Origin: Hermatobates lingyangjiaoensis
Taxonomy: Eukaryota; Arthropoda; Insecta; Hemiptera; Hermatobatidae
Length of the DNA: 64,000 bases
Assembly (NCBI GenBank): GCA_026182355.1
Contig: JAPFBL010000049.1
Coordinates: forward strand, 1,798,001-1,862,000
Direction: 5' to 3'
A model generated the notes under the pieces. It was not told the DNA's origin and searched no databases. It saw only the letters and a program-made list of their open reading frames with translations. Below are positions 42,492-52,774 of the stretch, in pieces; the stretch's first letter is position 1; the number at the start of each line of letters is the position of its first letter. A program made the translations under genes and the position numbers.

Positions 42492-44039
42492 TTATAGGCA
42501 TGTGTGTGATTTTAAGATTCTTGCAAAGCAGGTGACTTGATCGTTGAGGTCCGGCTTCTTCTCCTTTATACATAGAGATTCTATTATGCGTAGCCTCCTG
42601 TAGTCATTTTCTTGATATAACACTTCAATATTTTCTGTTAATGTTTCTCGGTTTAATTTGATATTATAGATGTTTGATGTTTGGATTTTAGGTGCTCCAG
42701 CAACAAGGTGCATCGTAAGTCGGCCTGAAAGTGTCGTGGTCGTCGAATCAATGTAGCTGGATTTGAGAAGCTCAGAGTCTCCTATGGTGAGTTGTATCTG
42801 TACACTACATTAGTTTTTTGCAATTGTGGTTTTTGTTGCATGTTGTTCCTTATAACCAGATTTGCTGTGCTGTAATTATTATAATAGATACTGATGTTCA
42901 GTTTGTCTGCCGAGTTAACACAATTTCTATTAGCTTTTATTATTGCCTTCAAGAATCTTTCCTCCTTCTTGTATTCTTTAGAAAATTGGTTTCTGTAGTA
43001 TACAGTTTCAGTTCTTCCTTTTTCCTCTTGCAGATGCTCCAAACTGTTGCTGATTTTAAGATTAATAATAAATTTCTATGAACAGTTGTCGAAATTTTTG
43101 TTACTACGAGTATATCCATTCTTAACTAAGATTTGTTTTATTCTTTCCACTGCCTGGTTGAAGAGCGACCAATTAGAAGATGTCTTAAATGCTCTATATA
43201 TAAGAGCCTTAATTGTTCCTTCCTTATACCTGTTAGGACATTCGCTTTTTGAATTTAAATAAACTCCTGCATGTGTCGGTTTAACATAGACTGATGTTTC
43301 ATATTTTTCATAACTTTGTCTTATACTAACATCCAGGAAGTTGATTTTATTATTGTCACTGATTTCTTTTGTAAATTTTAAAACATATGCCTCTTCAATA
43401 CCAATTTATAGGCAATCTATCTGTTGTTCATTTTTTACAACTAAAAAACAGTCATATACATATCGACAGTAAATGTTTGACTTGATTTGTGTTTCTTGGG
43501 CTATTATCTTATACTCCATATGGCACATGTAAAAATTTGCATAAGTTACTCCCAGAGGTGAACCCATTGCAACACCATCTATTTGATAATATAAACCTCC
43601 ATCTATGTGTGTGGAAGAATTTTTGTAGTACAGTTTCTGAGCAATTTTTCCATGACCCGTTCGAACGGAGAAGGGGTTAAAGTTGGATGTTTGTACGCTG
43701 AATCACATGTGATTTCGATAGTTTTTTCTACTGGAACATTTGTGAAGAGAGGCCATAGTTCCTTTTGGTTCAGTAGCTCTTACTATTTCTAAAAATTTAT
43801 CCGTTGATTTTAGTAGATATTTAGTTAGTAAGTAAGGAGTAATAATTTTGTTCAATGCTTTAGCGTTGTCATAGGTAGGTGTAGTAACTTGCGAAATTAT
43901 AGGTTTTAAGGGTTTGGCTGGTTTTAACATTTCCATAAATGTAACCTGGACTGAATTCTCCTATAATGGGTTTCAGAACTTTATCTTTCTTTCCATTGTT
44001 TGCTGCTTTAATTAGCTTATTCATCTCAATTTTTAATTT
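42492..44039 (-). pseudogene. Penelope-like reverse transcriptase to GIY-YIG endonuclease pseudogene
   Basis: This is the most complete PLE here. In minus-strand order it has: PGYIYGNVKT and LKPIISQVTTPTYDNAK (RT fingers); LFTNVPVEKT just after the lost motif A; DGVAMGSPLGVTYANFYM (motif B); RYVYDCFLVV (motif C, normally YVDD); INFLDVSI; YVKPTHAGVYLN; and RIKQILVKNGY (thumb). The endonuclease side follows with KLNISIYYNNYSTANLVIRN, NVVYRYNSP, SYIDSTTTTLSGRLTMHL and IIESLCIKEKKPDLNDQ. Defects include a deletion plus frameshift across motif A, Asp to Tyr in motif C, YIG changed to YID, the expected Cys in the endonuclease replaced by Ser, and several frameshifts. RT lineage and domain order are secure; it cannot be active. 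Confidence 0.9.
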
Positions 44040-44329
44040 CTTGGTTGGGTTTCTCAAATTTTTTTTAAATTTGGTGCTATCTTGCAATATTTGGTCTAAC
44101 TTTTCTTTATATTCGCATTTGTCTAAGATGACAAAAAAAAAATTCGAGGAACTCAACAATAAATTGAAAATTGAGATGAATAAGCTAATTAAAGCAGCAA
44201 ACAATGGAAAGAAAGATAAAGTTCTGAAACCCATTATAGGAGAATTCAGTCCAGGTTACATTTATGGAAATGTTAAAACCAGCCAACCCCTTAAAACCTA
44301 TAATTTCGCAAGTTACTACACCCACCTCT
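43870..44329. repeat. Inverted duplication of PLE N-terminal RT region, 170-bp arms
   Basis: 43870-44039 and 44161-44329 are near-perfect reverse complements with a 121-bp spacer. The left arm is the start of the minus-strand pseudogene. The right arm encodes the same peptide on the plus strand. Confidence 0.85.
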
Positions 44330-44331
44330 GA
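44161..44331 (+). pseudogene. Inverted partial copy of PLE RT fingers
   Basis: Reads IEMNKLIKAANNGKKDKVLK, then PIIGEFSPGYIYGNVKTSQP and LKTYNFASYYTHL, with the PGYIYGNVKT landmark of PLE reverse transcriptases. It ends abruptly at the arm boundary. It is part of the inverted duplication, not a separate gene. Confidence 0.75.
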
Positions 44332-44405
44332 AACGGATATTTATTACTATAATACTAAAATATATAATTTGGTTGCAAATTCTGAATACCATAACAAGAT
44401 TTCAC

Positions 44406-44610
44406 AATAAACACGTGGTCCCTCCCCGGTCCATTGTCCTTTCCTGCATTTTACACCCTTTAAAATACTTCTCTTCCTTCCCACTTATTCAACCTCACAC
44501 CACAGGGTTCCACATCTTTGGTTTAAGTTGAGACTTGACTCAGACGAAGACCGCTTGTCAAGGTTGAAGGATCTTATTACTTTTTTCATTTCTTATTCTG
44601 GTTTGTACGT
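44406..44610 (+). mobile_element. Longer, non-palindromic relative of the foldback family
   Basis: Starts GATTTCACAATAAACACGTG like the foldback copies. It then has a CCTCCCCGGTCC-type GC-richer segment absent from them, and ends with the hammerhead-like block and TTCTTATTCTGGTTTG. It probably shows the parental arrangement from which the palindromic forms derive. The ribozyme-like part (44541-44573) has CAGACGA and GAAGG, so both boxes carry a substitution. Confidence 0.6.
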
Positions 44611-44619
44611 TTGTACCAT

Positions 44620-47600
44620 ATTAATAGTATTGGGTACAAAGAGGAAGAAATTTTGGACACCATCAAATATCTATTTTTTTTCCTTTAGACATTCCATAGT
44701 TCTTTCTTTTTCATTCCTTCTTCATCCCTTACCTATTTTTTTGTTCTAGTCTTTTCTATATCTTTTATTTTTTAATTTTTATTGTTGCATGTTGCACATT
44801 GTATTACATGCATTAACACACATGCACCACAACTGTAGAAGAAATTTACATATTTTTTATAGTGTTTTGTATTAATGAGGAAGTCTTAATAGGCCACTCC
44901 TCTTTTGCAAATTAAAATTTTTCGAATAAAAGCCAGTTTTTGTGGATTTCTCAGACACTCATTCACACACCAAGTGTCCAGGAGATTGGAGTGTCTCCGT
45001 ATTACATGTATAACACCGGTTAGAAGCTATTTTTAACTTGCTCAATATTCTTTATTTTTTCTGTCTATTATTTGTTGCAATAAAATAGTGCACAGGTCAA
45101 ATACATTTTCCTCTTTTTTTTTGTTAATAGTTGTATCTAGGACGGCTATATATATCTTCTTAACTAATCAATCATACAGTATAATGACAACACTATTAGC
45201 TAAAAGTTAAGGGAATCTAACCAACCCCTCCATGGCAGATGTAGGTGACCCTACCGCTTAAGCCACCGAGGTTCACACGAGGTTTCCAGGAGATCGTTTT
45301 AAATTAAATTGAACTACAGCCTTACGATTGTTAATGCTGAGCTCAATAATATGAATTTATACTTTAACAAAAAATTATACTTTCAATACAACAAATCTCG
45401 ATGTGGATTTTAGCGAATATGACCACTATTCTTACTTTGCTTATTCAACCTGCTAATATCCTAAGTCTACTATTTTCTGGGTATTTGTTCTGGGAAGTTA
45501 TAAATACAGATCCAAGAAAACTGGAATTAATATAGACGAAAATAAATCTGAAAATGTACTCTATTAACCAACATACAATATGGCAAATATGCAAAGCAAA
45601 TGAGAAAAAAATGTAAATAAAAACAAACGACGGTAACACAAAGTTTACAATTTCAAAAAAATACGAAAATTTCGTAATTGTGGAAACAAAAACAAATTTA
45701 CAAATTTAATAGTTCAGTAACTCAATATAAGCAATTTTTTTTATTTCTAAAATCAAAGTAGAAACTGAATAGATTTGAATAAAAAAAAAAACATGGAGCC
45801 TGAAAACTGGTTTGAATTTCTTAACTGGGACTGTGTTATTCGTGCAAACCAAATATATTAAGCGTCCTTCAAATAAACACCTGGAAGTCTTCAGAAGTTT
45901 AAAGGTGGCTCTCGATTAAATATTAGTAATTTAGAGGTCTTGGCACGAAATAATGGTCCCATGCAACATTTATGTATAAGAATATATCAATAGCATATCA
46001 AACTAACCATTAAAATATTCAAACACATACAAACACTCAACATCAGGAACAATTTTGTCATTAGTATGTTATACTGATTTAATGATGTTAAATGCTATTG
46101 CTCATTTGTTTGTGGTACATTGAAATTTTGTTTTTATTTTTGAAATTATTCACATGAGATTTGTGAGTATTTTATAAACAGATATTTTTCACAAGCATTT
46201 GCTTTTGCACAAAATATTGTTGTATTAAAAAAGAATATACATTTGGAATAATTATAGTGAAGATAATTAAATTGCTTCCTTCTGATATTTCTTTTTATTA
46301 AAAAAAAATGTTTTCTTTCGAAAATTTTACGGGTGATATTATTATGGTGATGGTCCACGACAGAAGAAAGATTAACAATTGCTATTCAAAACTAATACAT
46401 TTGAAGCTTGCTGGATATGGTGGCTTGACTAATGTGACCAAATTGATCAAATAGACCCAAAATATTTTAAACAGAAAAAAAAAACTTCAGCAAATATTAA
46501 CTATCTATTAGATCTAAAAGGAAGAATTATGGAAAATAAAATTTATTGACAATTATAATTGTTGTAAATTTCTTGGTATTAAATTTGAAGGAGCAATTTA
46601 AATGCCTATTACAAATTAATATGCTCTCATGTGAAGGCTATATAAGACTGTAGTGAAATGATAACCTCGCTAGGTCTCATAAACGGTATTAAAAACTCGA
46701 TAGACCTGGAAAATAGTCAACATGGTTTTCATTACAAAGGTAGGGAGAATTACATGAAGGATAAAAACCATGTCCTAAGGCAATATACACAATATAGAAA
46801 GAAAAAATAAAAAAAAGTTATTGGCAACATAAATCATCTTACCTCGTAGATTTTCAGTTTGCTCTGGAAGATGACAAATTCCAAAGGTACGGGTAGGAGG
46901 AGAAAATCTACTGAGTAAGATGCTTTATGTTCCCCATAACATTATTAACAACCTCAGCAGCACTAAAAATATTATTATATGAATTTAGTAAAGGTCGTAG
47001 CTAATAAATGGAGAGATATAACTTCCAAAATAATGATATAATTGATATTGAAATGATGACTTCACAAAGATGGAAAATTGGAATGCTCGATTTGTATTAC
47101 TGTCTAAAAAATCTAACCCCATTGCAACTCACAGTCTCTATGTTCATCAGATAAAACGAATAAATCATCTCTCTATGTCTCACTTCACCTAATGGTAAAA
47201 AACGGAACGAAAATCAAAATCTTAAAATCAACGTATATTTCGTCTTACACTAAGGCACCTTACCTATTGAAATTGAATGCATTCAAACTACCAACAATTG
47301 TATTTAATGTGCCATTTAATGAATATTTTTATGCGACAATGTAAATTATTCAACCAATGACAGTGATATTAAAGCAGGTAATAACTGAAAAATAAAAGAA
47401 AAATATAATCATTATTTACCTTGATATAAAAGGTACCACTTTAAGAAATAAAAGAAAGTAAAAAAAAGAGTAAAAATATAAGAAATTGCTTTACGCAATT
47501 AATCTCACCGTCAGATTATATAAAGACATTGTCACAGATTTTTATGAATAGTGGTAATGAAATATCTGAAACTAAGTAATTTGTATCAGTATAAAGAGTT

Positions 47601-47700
47601 ATAAAGAAGATATTGCAACGAGTTATGAGTTGCAACTCGTATTGCATATATTATATAAGAGTATGTAAATATTATATATTAGATTGTATTACGTTATTGT
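44620..47700. other. AT-rich sequence without a recognisable gene
   Basis: No gene recognised. A minus-strand patch at 45225-45290 resembles a tRNA-like SINE head (GGTGGCTTAAGCGGTAGGG) without a clear B box. Confidence 0.5.
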
Positions 47701-47890
47701 CAGCAAGCAGGTACTAGTGCCAAATACTGAATGGTTATATCTCGAATTTTTCCCACTGGAGATGAACAAATCAGAGCACTTCATTCATTGGAAAGGACGT
47801 TAATTATTTATTCCTGAGTATGGTCAATGTCAGGTACTTATTAAAGATGTCTAGTAGATAAAATATTTCCTTGAAAAATCAATGCCAGAG
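47700..47890 (+). mobile_element. Diverged SINE fragment, copy 3
   Basis: Contains AAGGACGTTAAT.., CAATGTCAGGTACT and TATTAAAGATGTCTAG, aligning with the body of the SINEs at 25083-25402 and 25577-25890. The tRNA-like head is unrecognisable. Confidence 0.55.
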
Positions 47891-48167
47891 ATGTAGCTTT
47901 CTAGCTGACTCTGAAGTACACCTCATCCTCCTCCTAAAAAAGATGCTTCCGACAAGAGGCATATAGCGCAGTCGAAATGCAGTATGCCTAAACAAACTAC
48001 AGATAGGTCATACTAGACTTGCAGATAGTTTTCACTCATTGGAGATGACCACCCTGGTTGCCTTAGGTCTTACTTTTTATGGAAGATTCCAAAGGATTGG
48101 TTCAAAAATGTACAAAAGATACAGAATGCCACCACATAAAACTAGAGTACGGCTGATGACAACTATT

Positions 48168-48231
48168 TGTTATAGTACTGGTATGCTGATGCCAACAATT
48201 GTTATAGTACTGGTATGCTGATGCCCCGGTG
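48168..48231 (+). repeat. 32-bp tandem duplication
   Basis: TGTTATAGTACTGGTATGCT followed by GATGCC occurs twice in succession, with starts 32 bp apart. Confidence 0.85.
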
Positions 48232-48779
48232 TTGCTTTAAAAAAATCAAACAGACTCACCAACATGGCATAGAACTGTAGCAGAAGCTGTGCTAACTCTC
48301 TGCCACGGACAATTTTACTAAGAATTTCACGCCTTCCAGTCAGCTAAGATTGCAAATTGACCAACTAGAAAATAACACAGTTCCTAACATGCATCAAAAA
48401 TCAGCTCGTATCTCTATCAACTGACTATAATAATTCATTATCATGTATATCTGGTAGCACAACTTATCAAATAGTGATAATATTTTGCAGAGTTGAAAGA
48501 AGTAAGTTATCTTGTTGAAAAGGTAATGACATCTAGGGTTTTTGGTCGTCACCTGCGAGAACATACATAATGATGACATATTACCTGTTTTAAAGAAAAA
48601 AATACTATCTTCTTTGAGGTACTCTAAGGGTATTAAAACATTTTCCGCTTAAAAAATATAATAATTACGTCAGACTAACTATTTTTTTCTATAATTAATA
48701 AATCAATAAGTGTAATTCAAATATGCACTGATTGATTTGTATACACTAACTGAAAATTAAAATTAAATAATAACTAAAC

Positions 48780-48930
48780 ATTATCATGGTAAAAATAAAA
48801 TATAAATATTATTTATAATTTTATTTATAAATATAAATATAAATTTAAATAGCAGATGGAAATATAAATATAAATATAATATAATATAAATATAAATTAA
48901 ATATAAATAGCAGATGGAAATAAATTTAAT
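48780..48930 (+). repeat. AAATAT low-complexity tract with duplicated AGCAGATGG block
   Basis: Imperfect ATATAA(A/T) repeats. The segment ATAGCAGATGGAAATA appears twice (about 48850 and 48906). Confidence 0.8.
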
Positions 48931-49899
48931 AGGTGGAGTGTGTATAAATAATGATCATAATTAATAGAAAAATGTATTTGAAAATGCGAATAAGTAATAA
49001 TGATAGTAATTATGATTATGAATAAAGTGAGAAATAATAAAAAATATTTTTATCATAAAAATGATATAAATATATATGAACAGTATATTCATTGCTAGAG
49101 AATCTTTTGTCGACATTAGATGCTTACCTGAGGGATAAGTTGTAAGTTCCAGCTTCTTTCTAGAAAGTGATACTGCTTTTTTATACAGGAACCCAGTGCC
49201 ACATAGATAGTTACACTTATTTCTAGGTGTAACTTTTGACTCTAAGGTGTAGTAGAGAATTCACTTAGGTAGATTGGTCTCAATGAGTAAATTCAGCCTA
49301 AACACAACACATACAAGTTTTTCATAAACAGAAAATTATTTTCTATTAAAATACTTTAATCCGGTTTGGTATTTGACTAGCATAATTTACGGGTCACACT
49401 AACATTTTGGATTAAAGCACTAGACTCAATACTGGCTTGAGCCTCTAAGATGTAAATTAGACATTTTTGATATGATATTTTATTTTCAACTTCCTGCAAC
49501 ACTGTGCCAGGGAGTGCAAATACGTACTCGCTTTTCATGGATTTGTTCTGGAAGACTAGAAAAGGGACTCACTTATCGATATGGTAGTGGAATATCCTAA
49601 GGCTGTTTTATGAAGACTTTAAAAATATCATAATGCCAGTACAATGTCATCCACCAAAAAAACTCGCTGTTGTCGTATATAGATTATAAAAAGCGATATT
49701 TTGACAGATCGGTAATGAATGGAAAGGGTTGATTGTGGTGTCAGTATAAATGAATAAGTGCAGACGGGGAACTGCCAGCTGTGCCAAGCATACTTACATC
49801 AGGGCTTAGTGCCATCAAAAGAGCGCTTCATTACTGTCACACCAAACCAGAGATCTACTACAAGATACTATCAAACCCTATGGCTTGATTTTAATCAAC

Positions 49900-49927
49900 C
49901 ATAGTTGTCTAAAAAAAGACAACTATG
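49900..49927. repeat. Perfect 11-bp hairpin
   Basis: CATAGTTGTCT pairs with AGACAACTATG across a six-A loop. No poly-U or gene context indicates a function. Confidence 0.8.
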
Positions 49928-49929
49928 TC

Positions 49930-52240
49930 TAAAGTTTAATAACTTGTCTGTAATCCAAGACAAGAAGTATCCTGGAGAACCAGAATACTTCTCCAAACGA
50001 CATTTTTATCGATTTTTTTTTAAAAAAATTAAGTAATTCTCTCATTTAAAAATTAAATAAAAGAAAATCTTCTAAAATTTCATTCGGTGTAAGGTTAGGT
50101 TTTGAATCCGTCTTTTAACAATGAATTCTTTACAGTTCCATACAGAGTGGCCTTGATTTTACCTGTGTAATTGTTGCTCTTCAAATATATGTTAACCACA
50201 AAGTAACTTTTATTGGTCATCATGTTCTTTTTATTACTGTTAATGTTGTACTATGTTTGGAGTTAACTAACGATCTTAGCTATGAAGAACTTTGGACCAA
50301 TTAAAATTTATATTTTTTCTTTAAGATTTCTGTAGAACTAATACCTTGTCAAAAGTGTCTATTCATTTCATGATTTCTTCTTTAGGCTCCTTTTTATTTC
50401 GTTATATTATAAAAGTGTAATAAAAATTATATTTTTATACAATTATAAAAAATAATTTTATATTTTATTCTGATGATGTCAAATTTAAAATCATTATTAT
50501 TAGACCCTCCAGCTCTTGCAATTACGTCTTCATTCAACGCATATGACAATATTATATCAGTCTGGATCCAAATAAATGAATTGAATTAAAATATAATTGT
50601 AAATAGGAATAAAAATGGCGTATTGCAAGTCAGTGATACGAAAACTACCAATTTATTGCTATTTATAGCATGGCTTTGTCAACTTTCTACCATCTATTCT
50701 ATTGAATGCGGCTTTAGACGTAGTGAACGGATGATGGATTTTCACTTCATAACCTCAGGACCCAAATTCTGTACCTATATAAAGGATTATAATATGCCTT
50801 AGCAAATAAATTACCTTAACTTGCTAAGGTATTTTATTTGTTGTTTAATTCTTAAGTCATTCTTCTTTAATTTTTCAGTCTATGCTGTTAAATAACATAT
50901 CTGCAATTTAAATATTCAAATACCATTCACATTTTGTATTGTCATTTAGAAACTATTATTTATTTTTTGCAATCTCAGTATGCTGATGTGAAAATGTTGT
51001 CGCCTTTAAGCAAGTATATTATAAAATGAAAGAAGAGAGAGATTTGATAAAGGAATGACTGCATAATTTTCTATAACATACAGTAAGAGAGAAGTACACT
51101 GAGAGATTTCTTCATTATTTGACGATCAATGGTTCAGTGAGTGTGTAACATTAAGGAATCCAGCAGCCAGTTCACTTTTCACAAAAATTGATTGTAAGGT
51201 GAAGTAATTGAACATAAAACTCTGGTAAGGTGAAGTTTTTAGAAATGTAGTTCTTAAAGAGATTGTATTTTATGCAATAATTAACTGCGTACATTTCAAT
51301 GCAATTTTCTTTGTTAGTTTCTTATTATAACTTTTATTTGATTTTTATTGACAAATTTAAATACTTTTAATATATCACTCATTCATTTGTTCTCAAACTT
51401 TATATTTTGTGCCATACCATTTTTTTTTAAATAGTGGTTAATTACCAGCATACCAGATTTCAAATTTCTATTCACTCATAATGTAAAATAATTGTAAATC
51501 TACAAGTATTAGTATTTTAGAAAAAATTAAAACATTATTTGTAAAAAATAATGTTATAAATTATTACTGAGGCATGTCAGACATACCTAAGCAGTCACCA
51601 TAATTAATGAGAAAACATTATACTTTGAGGTTTGATATTAATATATTAATAATTACTATAAATTAAATTCGAGTTCTTATTTTTGCTAATAAAATCAAGT
51701 GTATACAGTAAAATATTATAAATTATTATAATTTATTAAGTACAAAAAATAATATAACATTTCAGTAAGAATACTTGCATTTGACCTTTATACCCCAAAA
51801 TTTAATGAAATAGTAAAGGAGGATTTTATGCTTTTACTGTTTTTGAAGTTTTAGAGAGCAGAGATAAAGTCAATGAGACAATTTTTTAAATAAAAGCTGT
51901 AAATGATAAAACTTTTAATTGACTAAATGCTTCAGATTTCTTTTTAAACTTATATATATTTATCTATATTTGAATTTGAAGACTGGGCAGGCTGTAAATT
52001 GTTTTTGGCTGTATTTTGTTATGGGAGTACATAGCAAACTGACATACATGCAATATAATACATGTATATAAATTAAAAGATTTTACAATAATCAGGTAGA
52101 ATGAAAAAAATCAATGTTTAAGCCACTGTAATAAATTCCGAAATGTGACTAAGATATTCAACCAAAATTACTTGTTCCCTTGGGAGTTATACTATAAATT
52201 ATTTAAAAATTCATTGTACAGTTCAGACGAGGATCAGTTA
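49930..52240. other. AT-rich sequence without a recognisable gene
   Basis: Nothing recognised. Confidence 0.5.
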
Positions 52241-52299
52241 TTTTAGAAGAAAAATTTGTGTAGCATTTCGGAATTTCTGTTGTGGTTATTTACAATATA

Positions 52300-52326
52300 T
52301 ATATACTCTATATATATATATATTAT

Positions 52327-52358
<32 letters not shown>

Positions 52359-52430
52359 ATAAAACCGAAACGTCGGCATTGAGAGTTTGATTTTGATCCT
52401 GGAAAATTGACCGAATCCCGATTACATTAT
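52300..52430 (+). mobile_element. (TA)n tract followed by PLE-type terminal fragment, copy 3 of 3
   Basis: Compound TA runs (about 52300-52362) pass directly into AACCGAAACGTCGG and then the GAGTTTGATTTTGAT block shared with 52-160 and 28639-28735. The sequence is cut just at the GAAAC box, so the first ribozyme box and stem II have been lost to, or replaced by, TA repeats. Confidence 0.6.
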
Positions 52431-52439
52431 ACACCTATT

Positions 52440-52634
52440 CTATCCAACGGTTGATATATTATTGAATTCGTTATATATATATATATATATATGCATGGCT
52501 TTGTATATTTGTAGTCTGGCTGGATCATTAATTTGCTTTAAAATGATGGTGTTTTGTACAAGGTCCTGGTGGGTGAGTTTTCTTCCATGTTCGTGGGAGG
52601 TGTGTCTGACGATAGCTCCTGCTTGTAAGTGCAT
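52440..52634 (-). pseudogene. PLE protein C-terminal fragment (third sequence type)
   Basis: The minus frame reads MHLQAGAIVRHTSHEHGRKL, then THQDLVQNTIILKQINDPAR and LQIYKAM, matching the region after the YIG motif of PLE endonucleases (compare TMHLAAGGTKDH at 10.9 kb and TMHLVAGAPKIQ at 42.7 kb). It ends in a TA run. Confidence 0.75.
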
Positions 52635-52770
52635 GGTCAGTCGTCAGTTGTACAATCAGGTTTACAAAACACCATCATTTTAAAGAAAATTAATGATCCA
52701 GCCAACAATACAAATATACGAAGCGATGAAAATCATGAAACATAACCCATAATATATATATATATATATA
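52473..52770. repeat. PLE foldback with 70-75-bp arms, bordered by TA runs
   Basis: 52491-52566 and 52663-52735 are inverted copies (shared block CTTTAAAATGATGGTGTTTT). TA runs lie at 52473-52491 and 52751-52770. Layout is the same as the other foldbacks, but from a different PLE sequence. Confidence 0.8.
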
Positions 52771-52774
52771 TGGC

